22,812 bases of DNA from Ichthyophonus hoferi (taxonomy: Eukaryota > Opisthokonta > Ichthyosporea > Ichthyophonida > Ichthyophonidae): positions 36,752 through 59,563 of the forward strand of contig NAOQ01000278.1 in assembly GCA_002751075.1 (NCBI GenBank), read 5' to 3'. This document shows positions 1 to 10,640 of this stretch, piece after piece (positions within the stretch are counted from its first letter, which is position 1; each line of letters opens with the position of its first letter). A program made the translations under genes and the position numbers. The notes beneath the pieces were generated by a model. That model was not told the DNA's origin and did no database searches. It saw nothing but the letters and a program-made list of their open reading frames with translations.

Positions 1-777
1 CCCCCAATATACCGTCCTACTATACTCTTGCCATCATCCTATAATTGTTTTTTTTTCTCTCTTCCTCTATTTTGTTTTATTTTTTATTTCACCATGCCTC
101 TATCTTGTTCTTCCTCTCCTCCACCTTTCTATTTTACCAAAACCTATATATTTATACTCTTTATCTATACATACCTCTCCTTTTATGTTCATATTTACCT
201 TTTCTCTCTCTTTCTGTTATTTTACTACTCGCTATCTGTTCTTAATATATCTAGTTTCCATATACTCTGCACTCTACATCAATATATTTATCATTTCTTT
301 TATTAGTTTTGTTACTATACCTACATACCTACTTCCCCCCCTTCCCCTTTCTACCCTCTGTCCTCATAACTATTGAAATTAATATTCCTGGACCGAGTTA
401 ATTAATGGTAAATATCTATACTTCTACATACTCCCACAATTATATATCCACCAATTAAATTAATGCTGTCATATACTATCCACTCTAACCCAATAATAGC
501 ATCTCTATGAACATTTCTTCTTATTCAATAATTATCAATCTAATCTATCCTTTACCCAATCAGTTTGGTCTTCACTCATGCGATGACCACGTGATCTAGT
601 GTAATATGCGTCAGACCAATGTGATTGACAATCTCTATTGGACCCTTCTAGACACCTCTGCACTAATTTTTCATGCAACCCTCACACACACTGATACATA
701 CACAAAGTATCCAGGGATTAATTAATTTAATTATCTAGCTGCACCAATCACATTCTAAGCGTTATTAAGCGTCTAGT
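1..777 (+). other. Upstream/5' region of CRAMP1, no gene seen
   Basis: The first 370 nt are strongly pyrimidine-biased on the plus strand (C/T runs with few G), giving low-complexity F/S/L/Y-rich open frames that I do not accept as coding. 370-777 is AT-rich with CCAAT and E-box motifs and probably contains the promoter and 5'UTR. No splice acceptor just before the ATG is evident. Confidence 0.5.
588..593. promoter_or_regulatory. E-box CACGTG upstream of CRAMP1
   Basis: A palindromic CACGTG in the context ACCACGTGATC lies about 185 nt before the CRAMP1 ATG. CCAAT pentamers lie at about 558 and 744, and an ATTGG at about 639. A bHLH-ZIP (USF/MYC/MITF-like) site is possible from the core alone; no TATA box or start site can be fixed. 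Confidence 0.3.
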
Positions 778-3700
778 ATGGAGATTGATATTCGTGTTGA
801 CCCTCCACCAATCACCGATTTTCATCCTGATTGTAGCCTAGATGTCTCATTAGAGAGCGAATCACAATCACTGCCTGCAGACCTAGCCTTCAAGGGGGTA
901 TCCGATTCTACGGAGATAGATGCATCAACTCATCCAAAGGTACTTCTCTCACCCCATGATGACCCCTCCTACTCTAACATAGAATGTAACAGTAAAACGT
1001 TAAGGGAATCCATCGAGTCTTTCGATATTGATCAGTCACTGAGCGAAGAAATTGCAACAGATCACGGACAGGGGGGTCTATCGCAGGAAAAATGCACAGC
1101 AGAGGCGGGTATGGGAATGGAACCACCACCAGCCAAACGTATGCGTCATAATGAACCACTAGGCATGGCTGAGAGTAACGCATTGGTGATCAGTAACAAT
1201 AGTATAGCAACCAATAAGAAAGGAAAACCAAGTGGAGGCAACAGTGGAGGAAAGGCGACCGGGAGGAAGGGAAAGGGAACAGATGGAGATAGATCAAGAC
1301 GGCATCCTATTGGCTCTAAACGACGGGGTAACGATGCAGGTGTAAAAGATCCCTCATGCACCGTCCAACCAGGTAGAGTTAAAAAACACTACTAGAAGTA
1401 TATAATACGTGGGCATGATATTCAAGTGCTATTATTGAAATATGATTGGAGAGGAAAAAGAAGGAGAGAGATAGTTTGTGTGTTTACTTGGTTGATACAG
1501 TGTAGATACATTGGTGCCCTGTTAAGGATAGGTGTATCGATATGTATGTATGTATATATGTATGTATATATGCATGTGTGTGTGAGGGAGTGATGTTAAT
1601 ATATGAATGAGCTTTATTCCTATTGATAGTAACAAGTGATATATCTCATATGTTATTCAATTATTCTTATCCTATCACTTCAATGATATTTATATACCTT
1701 GTATTTATATCTATTTAAGTATCATCTGGCTCATCAGAACTCTTCTATAAACATTATAATATATTCTTTCAATATAAACACTTCACCAATCGTCTCCCTG
1801 TTCATCTTTTAATTACCTCATGGCAAATCCGCATGCATCCATAGCTATATATAATCTCTCCCCCAGTCATATTGATCAGTACATACACTATTTATTCACT
1901 AATTTACATATTAAACCAACCAATCATATTACCTCTCCCCAGATGACATTAAAGATATGCCCCAATCCGAATACACTCACCCTATATTCTACGAATCAGT
2001 ACCAATGGAGACACTCCCCTTCCCTATTGGTAGTACTGACTCTACCCAATTAGATGCATCGAATCAAATCAATGAGTTAGTACAACAACAACAACAACAT
2101 CAAAAACGACCATGGGAATCATGGAAATTTCAAGAAACTGCATTGTTCTTTGAAGGTGTCAAAGTATATGGAAAGGATTTCGATCAAATTCAGACCAAAA
2201 TCGGATGTAAAACCAGTGATCAGGTGGGAAATTGATACGAGGATTGGGGTTCAGTGGAGTTTGAGGTTAAAAAGTACCTATTATAATACATATATGTATA
2301 TATATATACATATATGTATGTATATGTAGGGTTTAAGGTTTAGGGGGAAATAAATGTATTCTTAGTGGAGTATATGCATTCATATTAATGTGTAAGTTTA
2401 TATATCATATTCATGTTTTACCATTCGAGGAAAATGTGGTGCAAAGCCAGTGATTGGGAATTAAAAATATTTATTAAGATGTAGTGGTATAGATGGAGGT
2501 ATACTTAATGGCATATAGATACCTTTTTTACACATTGGTTAATATGCTTATATATCTCAATCTAATCATCTTTTACTATTCTATTGGTCTAGATTCGCTA
2601 CTATTTCTACCGATTGGTCAAGAAAGTCAAGGCCCTTATCTCTAAGGCTGGTAGGTTACTATAGAGCTAATACCTGGGCTATATCTGATTGGCTATATAC
2701 CATGTACTGTTATACGTCTATATATGATTGGCTCAATATTTTGCAATATGTTTATTTGTATAGATGATTAGTTCAGTCTTAAGTAATACGTATTTTGGGT
2801 TTTCTATCATATTATCTATATCCGGTACATTGCTACTATGAAATATCTGATCAAATATATCCCGTACATACATACATACATACATACATACATACATACA
2901 TACATACATACTCTCATACTGTCATATTATCATACTAACTTGCACACATATATTTACATATACACACACATACGTGCACACGTCTATACCTATACATATA
3001 CAGATGCATACACATACATACACATACACCTATACATATGCAAGCATATATACCTACACTGGTACGTATACATGTACATATGCGTACCACATGCATACGC
3101 ATACATATGCACATACATATACATCTATACATATACATACACAGACATACACAGACACATACATATACATCTATACATATACATACACAGACATACACGT
3201 ACATATGCACGTACACATACACCTATACATAAACATGCATATACACATACACATGCACATACACATACCCCTATACATATACATATACATATGCCCCCCT
3301 AGACTGCAATGTACAGGTGACTACCCCTGAGGATGATATGATGCTGCTTCTCTGTTTCTGGACCCTCCACCGTCAATTACTAAGGAAGAAATCAGAGAAA
3401 CAGATATTTACAGTCAACTATCAGCCCAATTTCTGCAAAAGGCTCCAAGAACTGTTTACAAATGGGTGGGTTGTATGACTTCATGTGGGAGTGTGTAGTG
3501 GGATAAAGGGAAGGGGGAGGTAGAGGAAGGAGGGAAACGAGGTAAAGAGAGGGGGGAAGACAGGGAGAAGGTGAGATACAGATACAATAAGGGAAAGAGA
3601 GAAAGAGAGGAGGAAATAACAATAGAAACATACATGATAACATTTTACCCCTCTAGATATCTCTAATATATTGTTTCCTTATTAGTGTATGTCTAGAGAT

Positions 3701-6700
3701 ATTGTAATGTCTATATATGTACATGTATATATATACATACATTAATGCATAATGATAGTGTTTTAGCTATAGTTATATATTGATTTTGGGACATGTTATA
3801 GTAGTGAGATAATTTCTAACACATCTTTTGTTTTTAATCGCAGAACAACAATATTTAAACGTAAGAATAAAGATGTCATGTAAGTGTTGTCTCTTTGCTA
3901 TATTATATTATATTATATTATATTATATTATATTATATTATATAGCACATGCTTATACTATTATATTATTATACTAGTATCCTATCATATTATCATGTAT
4001 ATAATCCCCCACCTCAATGTACTTGCGCCTTACATACCTATCCAATTATTCCTTCCTATTTAAATTTTAAATCTTATTATTTTACCTATTGGTTGGTACA
4101 GTAATACTAGGTATATCCCAACTATATGTCTAAACTAATACATTTACTCTATTAAATTTCAGTATTAAGGCTCCAGCCCCACCAACTATATTACGCGACA
4201 AGAAGTCATTGGCAGAGCCGACCAATAAGCTGTGTTCTCGGCACAATGCCCCTACAAAACCTCCAACCCATGAAAATTGCAATGGGGTTCAATTGAGTAA
4301 TACTATATGTCGATCACACTGTATTCATATGGTGTGCGGCAAAGGTAATATAAAGGGGGGGTGTAATTCTGTAATTTTACCTTCCACTAAGCCTAAAGGT
4401 GGTGGCAAAGGGGGACTCCAAGGGGGTCCAATACGAAAGAAAGTGAAATTACAGATGTCGCCTGAATATTGTGCAGAAAGTATTGCTGTAGAGGGGTCTA
4501 TCAGTTCTATCTCTTCAGGAGGGACAGGTGTGCGTAAGTTGGGAGCAGGTTTGCCTCGTTCATTGGCTAAGCAATTCTCCCTAGAGCAACTTGCTGTACT
4601 TCAGTCGATCCCAATAGACTTATTGGATAGGTTTGTACAATGCAAGCGGAAATTTCAGGCCAAGCAGGAACAACCCCCTATACCCAAAGGTAATATAGAG
4701 GATACACTGGCTCCTACCATTAGTAATACACATGCTAAGATATTACCCGCTCCTGTTGGTCCAGTCACACCTATCATATCTGTGACAGCTGACAATAGTC
4801 GATTGGCTGAGGGATCTATGGGGGTAAATGGTAATGAATCCACGCGAAGAGATGATGATGAGATAGGGGTGGACCCAACCAAAAAGATGGAAACAGATAT
4901 GAATCTGGATAATAGACCCATCAGTGACGAGCCATGCTTAGAAATTTCCAAGGATGGCGTTTCTAAGGAACAAGTTTGTGCCACCTTAACCAATAGGATT
5001 ACCTCAACAAAACCAATCCAACGAGTTGAAAACGTAATGTCCCCCAATGTGAAGGATTATGAAAACCCAGTCGTAGGAGAGGTCACGAATGATAAGCTAC
5101 CAATGAGCGGCAAGGAAGGGATAGTTGGAACTAATGAACGGCAAGATATGAAAGAAATCAGAGCCAATCCCTCCAATTTTATGCTTTCCAAATATATTAC
5201 AAGTATAGATATGGGATTGGATACTTCCATATATGGCCATCCTCCCCCACCCCACGTCATGCATATCACTTCCTGCTCAAAAAGTGTAGACGAGGCTTCA
5301 TTTCCATTGGCTCCTTATAAAATTAGCCAAAATAAGATGTATAGTGTGGCGGGACATCCCATGTCCTTGGAGACTGCCAATGAGAATTCAAAAAACCCCC
5401 AGACTAAGGTAGGGTATAGGAAGACTGGCCAATCGGATTGTGTGCATGTCACTATCTCCCATGAGCCTGACAACCAGGATATGACAACCAATCCTGTACA
5501 GCAATCACAACCACACAACAAGTCAGGAAAAGTGACGATTGATGTAGGTGAGGGGAAAGCATTAGAGCCTACCAATGACCCGTTAGCATTAGATAATAGT
5601 TCACCTAGGTCTATTCATGTACCATCTTTGCCAACCCATTCGCCGCAACATACGACCACTCATACTGATATAAAGCAGCTTAACATGCAAAAGAAAAAAC
5701 TGCATAAGACCACACACAATAAAGGGATAGAGAGCGTGGAAAGGGTATCTCCCGTACCACAACCACACCAACTAACCAATCAAAATCAATTGACAATTCA
5801 AGGACCAATAAAATTAAAGCGGTTAAACCAACCGGGAAGCACCGGATTGGTCAAGCAAAAAGGATCCAAATCATTGAGATATAATCCTTCCCAGGATATA
5901 GCCTACCAATCACATCCTGGTGTGCAACCACAACAACCAATGACATCCTACACTTCTACGGAATCCATAGTAACGGATTCATTGCATAGGAGATGGTTAC
6001 AACCACAGCCCCCACCTCCAATGCATCAAAATCAACTACCACTTGGACAGCTACCTGACCAGCAGGGCGCGTTTGTATTGAGCGAGACAGTGGGCAATAA
6101 TGCAGGGACCAACCCAATTAGTGGAACCATTCCATCCAAAGATATGGCTAGTTCATTGGCAGACAGTGGATCTAGTGGATTGGAGAAGCTGTCCTTATAC
6201 CTAGCCCCACATAGTAAGAACGACGAGAATGCCATTAAGGCCTGCAAGCGGAATCCCCGTCTGAGGTATAGAATTATGTTATAGGGAATATGTTGCATAT
6301 TATATTGTATGTTGTAAGATATATGTTGTAGGGTATATCTTGTATGTTATGTTATATGTCGTAGGATATATGTTATATGATATGTTATATGTTGTAAGAT
6401 GTTTTGTAGGGTATATATTTTATGTTATGTTGCATGTTGTCAGGTATATGTTGTAGGGTATATGTTGTATGTTATGTTCTATGTTGTAGAGTATGTGTTT
6501 TAGAGTATGATATATTATATGTTGTATAATCTGTGTTATATGTTGTATGTTATATGGTATATGGTGTGTGGTGTACGGTATATAGTATATACTTTATGGA
6601 ATATGTTATATGGAGGTATGTATGTGATATAGTGATATATGTGTCTCAGTGAAGTTGTACTATATACAATCTCATATGTATACGCATATGGTATGTTTAT

Positions 6701-9700
6701 AGATATGTGTCTGTATATATCCATGTCTACATCCACTCCACCCATACCTATCTAAAACACATTTTAATATATCTATATGCATATTTAATCTCCTCATACT
6801 ATTGGTGGACGCAGGTTAATGATCTCACGCACAAAGAGTATTGGTAGAATAGTGGCACATCTTCAAGAGAAGTGGAAAGATGTGGCTGAACACATTGTAT
6901 CCTTATCATGCTATTGGAGAGTTTTTAATCGGAGAGATAATAACTGATTTGCTTGAACGGTTGTTTTATTGGGGGGTTATTAAATTGCTTGATTAGAGAG
7001 CTAGATGGGAATAGTACAGGATGATGCCGTTACCTGACTGTGGTTATTTGTGTGTAGCATGTAGTATATATATAGAGATCTATTTGCTTGCCATGACATA
7101 TATATAGCTACTAGGCATAGAGATGTGATTATATTGGTCTGAAATAATACGTACGCTTTCTTATTGGCTATCCTAGCACGGCTATATATACTGACCAATC
7201 AAACTCTAACTATAAGTAATTGTCCTTAATCACCTATTCCAGTCCATGGCCCCCTCTACTACAATCACCCTGCGAATATATCCCCCTAAGTCTTCAAATT
7301 TCACGACTATTGATATGGTCAGTAGTATTGCTGGGTGGGCTGCAGTAGAAGGAGTTTCTCCTACCGCTGATGAAATTTACCGCCAATTAGGGTCCCCCGA
7401 ACCATTTGCACTGGAGTACGGTTGGCCAGAAATCACTAACTGTGGGTTGAGTAGTTTTAATGTGACCAATTCTCTGGCTGGGATGACATCATTTGCTCCC
7501 CCCGGATCAGGTACGTGTGTATGTATGTATGTATGTATGTATGTATTTATGTATGTGTCTATGTATGTAGGTAGGTAAGTAGGTATGTATGTAGATGTAG
7601 ATATGTAGGTATGTATGTAGATATGTAGGTATGTATGTATTTATGTAGGTATGTTTGCATGCATATATGTATGTATGTAGGTAGGTATGTATGTATGTAT
7701 GTATGTATGTATATATGCATGTATGTAGGTATATATGTGTGTATGTGTGTATATGAGAGTGTGGGAGGGAGGTCATATTCATCTACAAATGGTGTGGTTA
7801 CTTTTAATATTTATCATTTCATGTGTACTGGGATATGTGTTGATCTATATATGGTTGAGGTTCTATTGTTTATGCCTGTCTAATTGGTCCAGAGAAACAG
7901 ATAAGATCACAGCCCATTCTTCTATTTGTAGTAATGCCGACACTTTTCGTTTTGGAACAACCTTAACAACCTTAAAATTTCAGGAGGGCTTCAACTGAAC
8001 CCATTGGCTATGACAGCATTTAACCAATTACCTAGTCAAAGACCATATATACCTGGAGGGGGCTTTATATCACAGCATCCCTCGGGCCAAATTTCATCCG
8101 GACAGTCAGGACGGCCCACTACTATTCAGCCAATGGAATCATCGTCTCAACCACCAAATTCGGTCATAAAAACCCCTCCAAATCATTGCAGACCCCATAG
8201 TAGGGGCCTTGTCGGTCAGGTGGGATTTGGGAATATTGAGCTTCAACCAGTCAAATCAGAGAAATTAACAGGGGGATTGGATAAACCAATAGCTGTGCCA
8301 GGGAATGGAGTGTCCACCAATGAAATGATGCAATTAACGCAAAACAATCAGGCGTTCTGGGGGTCTACACGACTACAAACAGTATCTCCCTTGCCTCCAT
8401 TGCAAAATGATGCAATGAGCCCCCCTGCCCAGAAAATTCATCCGCGATTTAACCAATACTTTGTACCATTCCCTACCTTGATAGATGTCCCTACGACGTC
8501 ACCCACTGGAGGGGTGTATGCTCCTTCTAGTAACTTCTCTGACCTCCAGTTAAATCGATCCACTACTCCTAGTAGACAGGTGAGTTAGATGGGATTTGCA
8601 TTGTGTTTACGTTGGGTTTACGTGCTTGTGATGTTATGGTATGGTATATGGCATGTTATGCTATATTATGTAATGTTAACTGCTGCTATAGTTATTATAT
8701 AAGTATATATCTGTATATACATGTATGCATGTGTGTGTGTGTTTATGCATATATTTATTTTAATATGCATAGGAGCTGGATGAAGACTTCGTTATAATTT
8801 ATACCCATATATATGGTAGAAGAATAAATGGTAGTAGAAAATGACTGGGTAAGTATTGGTATGGATATAATGTATGTATGTATATGTATGAACCATGTGT
8901 ATGTATGTAATGCTCAGTACTTAGTGCAATATAGAGAAACCTAATGATTCTCTCTCTCTGAAGGGGAAAATGAGACGGAGAGAGAAGGAAATAACTAATA
9001 ATGAAAAGGGTGTGTAGTGAGATAATAGTGATTACTGTACGTTTCTGACTGACTGATTTTCCCGTTGTATATAACCACAGAGTGGCAGGGACCCTCCTGA
9101 TATTTCCAAAGATTCATGGCCCACTCTCTCTCTACCTACGTCATCTACACATGACAACCAAACGGAAGTTTCCATGGTAACTGGACCAGCCAATTACAGT
9201 GGCTATCACAAGACAGACTTTGATATTGTAGGCACACAGCCAGACGATTTAAAAGATAAAGAGGTACAGGAGATAGAGAAAGACAGGGATAATGATTTGG
9301 TGTTTGATCTAGATCTGGAAGGGTTTGACTTCACACTACAGGACATAGATATGGATGATTCTCCTATCTCACTAGCCAATAGCCTGTCACATAACACTGA
9401 GATAGAGGGGGCCAGTGAAAAGCTGAGTACAACTGAAGCAGATATGAATGATAAGTGTAAGTGTGGTCTTGGGAGAGGTGGTTCATGCACTCTGGAAATT
9501 TTGAAATTTCGAACTGTCGTTGAAAGTATATTTGATATATAGAATGACATAGTATTGCTGTTTACCTCTTTTTAATTTTTTTTATTCTATTATGACATAC
9601 ATGGTTGTTTATTAGCTCTCTTGCAAAGCACCACATGACATTCCTCCAATGACACTCGCCATGCATACGTGCACATTTTATAATTGAAACATAATTTATG

Positions 9701-10295
9701 CTAAAATGGTTTTATTAGTAGATTGCCCTGGCAGCTATGGTATTCTTTTCTCCACCTAAGACTGGTTTCACTTTTATTCTTTGGGATTTTTTATTGATCT
9801 ATTAGAATATGTAACAATATTGATTATTTGGCGCCTAGGGCCAGGCCAGGAGTTACAAAGCTCTCCTCGTGATTTAGATACACCTAGAAATGTAAGGGGA
9901 CGCCTTTGTTCTTTCTTTTTCCCACTCTATCTATCTAAATATCTATCTATATGCACGTCTCTCTCTTACTTCCCTTCTCCTTCTCTTTTTATCCCTTATC
10001 CATCGTTACCCCTATAATCATTGTCAGCTGAATTTAAATACAAGTTAGGTATATCCTGTTTACAGATAGAGAAAATAGCTGTAGGTGGCAACAGATACTA
10101 GATATATAACTGGTAAATATTATTGAGGTATACTGTGTATTGATGGATATATATACACATACATTACAGTGGTTTGATGTTAATTGTCCCAATAGCAATG
10201 ATGCATTTGGTGATAAGTTTATTCTTGATGCCAGTAAACCTGTATCTCTAGATGAGGACAATCAGCTATTTTCAGAGGGTTCTATAGAACCCTGA
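778..10295 (+). CDS. CRAMP1: Cramped-like chromatin protein (CRAMP1), 12 exons, complete
   Basis: Coding exons: 778-1372, 1943-2223, 2593-2650, 3303-3465, 3844-3879, 4163-6265, 6815-6896, 7243-7510, 7984-8579, 9081-9456, 9839-9891, 10170-10295. All junctions keep phase and give 1578 residues. A SANT/Myb-like domain lies at about residues 254-312 (WESW, FFEGVKVYGKDFDQIQ, then IRYYFYRLVKKVKALI). It is followed by the post-SANT segment ending TTIFKRKNKDVIIKAP (compare remembered human GATTVRYKGRNLRIKAP), then NPRLR plus an EKW helix near 1075-1100, ITLRIYPP at about 1114, and TADEIYRQLGSPEPFALEY near 1145. Exon 1 carries basic, NLS-like stretches (PPPAKRMRHNEP and a KR-rich tail). Known of the family: Drosophila cramped is a Polycomb-group-related nuclear factor, and animal CRAMP1 is linked to linker-histone gene expression. 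The start is the first ATG of an open exon with G at +4. The family call rests on remembered motifs, not a search; the C-terminal exons rest mainly on phase and open frame. Confidence 0.9.
1373..1942 (+). other. CRAMP1 intron 1, no coding signal
   Basis: 570 nt bounded by CAG|GTAGAG and CTCCCCAG. It holds a short TATGTATG tract near 1540-1575 and AT-rich unique sequence. The 77-residue frame at 1820 overlaps the true exon 2 in another frame and ends inside it. Confidence 0.6.
1943..2650 (+). other. CRAMP1: CRAMP1 SANT-domain exons 2 and 3
   Basis: Exon 2 (1943-2223) enters in phase 1 and leaves in phase 0. Exon 3 (2593-2650) leaves in phase 1. A short glutamine run (QQQQQHQ) precedes the domain. 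The first two SANT helices are in exon 2 and the third, recognition-like helix (IRYYFYRLVKKV) is all of exon 3, so the domain is split exactly before helix 3. The 369-nt intron between them carries TA-rich repeats and no coding signal. Acceptors are CCCCAG and GTCTAG; donors are CAG|GTGGGA and CTG|GTAGGT. Confidence 0.88.
2865..2911 (+). repeat. (TACA)n microsatellite in CRAMP1 intron 3
   Basis: About twelve uninterrupted TACA units. Confidence 0.95.
2940..3295 (+). repeat. Degenerate TACA/CACATA repeat tract
   Basis: About 355 nt of decayed TACACA, TACATA and CACACA units, almost purely alternating pyrimidine-purine. It runs up to 8 nt before the acceptor of exon 4. It creates H/I/Y/T-rich ORFs on both strands, none coding. 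Confidence 0.92.
3303..3879 (+). other. CRAMP1: CRAMP1 exons 4 and 5 (post-SANT conserved block, 36-nt microexon)
   Basis: Exon 4 (3303-3465, 163 nt) begins straight after the TACA/CACATA repeat tract with acceptor CCCCCCTAG. Exon 5 (3844-3879) is only 36 nt. The frame is fixed by the join QELFTNG|TTIFKRKNKDV|IIKAP, which lines up with the conserved CRAMP1 segment after the SANT domain. The donor of exon 4 is the weak AATGG|GTGGGT; that of exon 5 is CAT|GTAAGT. A second donor-like GTAAGA sits inside exon 5 at 3861. Exon 4 is open in two frames, discussed as a finding. Confidence 0.8.
3899..3944 (+). repeat. (TATAT)n pentanucleotide repeat in CRAMP1 intron 5
   Basis: About nine tandem TATAT/ATATT units, with shorter related motifs continuing to about 3975. 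No other feature in this 283-nt intron. Confidence 0.9.
4163..6265 (+). other. CRAMP1: CRAMP1 large central exon 6 (2.1 kb)
   Basis: This single exon holds about 44% of the coding sequence (residues about 379-1078). The first dozen codons (IKAPAPPTILRDKKS) finish the conserved post-SANT block. The remainder is low-complexity, rich in S, T, P, N, Q and K, and looks disordered, as in the long variable middle of other CRAMP1 proteins. The last codons, ACKRNPRLR, resume conservation: remembered human CRAMP1 has AQNPRLR at the same point. The donor is CTGAG|GTATAG. Antisense ORFs across this exon are shadows. CCAAT/ATTGG pentamers are strikingly frequent here. Confidence 0.88.
6285..6600 (+). repeat. 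Degenerate minisatellite in CRAMP1 intron 6
   Basis: Repeats on the theme TTGTAGGGTATAT followed by GTATGTTATGTT and ATGTTGTA. Clearer copies start near 6325, 6403 and 6451. Heavy divergence between units suggests it is old. Nothing coding lies in the rest of the intron to 6814. Confidence 0.75.
6897..7242 (+). other. U12-type GT-AG intron (CRAMP1 intron 7)
   Basis: The 5' splice site reads GTATCCTTAT, matching the U12 donor consensus RTATCCTTT at the first eight positions. The 3' end carries TCCTTAAT at 7223-7230, a U12 branch-site match, with the branch adenosine 13 nt from the AG, inside the usual 10-16 nt window. The flanking exons join in phase 0 (EHI|SMAP). The other CRAMP1 introns have ordinary U2-type donors. 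Confidence 0.82.
7243..7510 (+). other. CRAMP1: CRAMP1 exon 8, conserved C-terminal domain
   Basis: Phase 0 in, phase 1 out. It encodes ITLRIYPP and TADEIYRQLGSPEPFALEY. The latter resembles the conserved TLAEVYLMMGKPSKLQLEY segment I recall from vertebrate CRAMP1 and supports the gene identity independently of the SANT domain. It is preceded by a U12-type intron and followed directly, after CAG|GTACGTGTG, by a GTAT microsatellite. Confidence 0.85.
7511..7745 (+). repeat. (GTAT)n microsatellite starting at the exon 8 donor
   Basis: GTAT/GTAG units begin within a few bases of the CAG|GTACGT donor and continue for about 230 nt with interruptions. Many units are themselves donor-like (GTATGT, GTAGGT). 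The rest of the intron to 7983 holds no coding signal. Confidence 0.93.
8580..9080 (+). other. CRAMP1 intron 9, no gene seen
   Basis: 501 nt from CAG|GTGAGT to AACCACAG. AT-rich with a short GT run near 8730 and a GAGA-rich patch near 8945-8990. No conserved frame recognised. Confidence 0.6.
9081..10295 (+). other. CRAMP1: CRAMP1 C-terminal exons 10-12
   Basis: Exon 10 (9081-9456) encodes an acidic segment with DLDLEGFDFTLQDIDMDD. It ends at T|GTAAGT; the overlapping GTGTAA donor 2 nt earlier would put a stop in the next exon. Exon 11 (9839-9891, 53 nt) gives PGQELQSSPRDLDTPRN. Exon 12 (10170-10295) gives WFDVNCPNSNDAFGDKF and ends at TGA 10293-10295. Phases 1 then 0 fit. The acidic stretch and the terminal aromatic/acidic motif look like short interaction motifs; that role is inference. 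Introns of 382 and 278 nt hold nothing recognised. Confidence 0.78.
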
Positions 10296-10311
10296 AAGGT
10301 GAGTGAGTGGC

Positions 10312-10500
10312 TGTATATATGCGTACATGTACGTATGCATGTAGGAGTGTAGGTATGTATGGATATATGTATTTATACCTGTTTTTTAATGTATGTAGGT
10401 AGGTATACAGGTATGTTTTTGTATGTGTGCATGAGTTTGTTTGTTTGTTTGTATATATGTATGGGTGTATATATGTATGTATACATATAAGTGTGCATGC
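10312..10500 (+). repeat. Degenerate GTAT/GTACAT repeat downstream of CRAMP1
   Basis: Interrupted GTATGT, GTAGGT and GTTT units of the same kind as those in CRAMP1 intron 8. Confidence 0.75.
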
Positions 10501-10640
10501 ACGCATTGACCCGTGTGCACTAACTACTAAAGTGACTATTTATTATTGTAATATCTTTTAAAAAAATTAAGCATGCGAGTTATATACTCTATATTTATTA
10601 TATCCTCACGAATCAATCATATTTTTTAATTAAAATATAT

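Noticed and set aside
28-376. Overlapping plus-strand open frames rich in F, S, L, Y
   Set aside because: They come from a pyrimidine-rich low-complexity stretch; no splice signals, conserved motif or usable family resemblance.
2838-3330. Long H/I/Y/T-rich frames on both strands
   Set aside because: Products of the TACA/CACATA repeat; not coding.
4655-5575. Antisense frames of 70-130 codons across CRAMP1 exon 6
   Set aside because: Shadows of the sense exon; no splice or homology support.
9206-9550. 114-codon minus-strand frame
   Set aside because: Antisense shadow of CRAMP1 exon 10.
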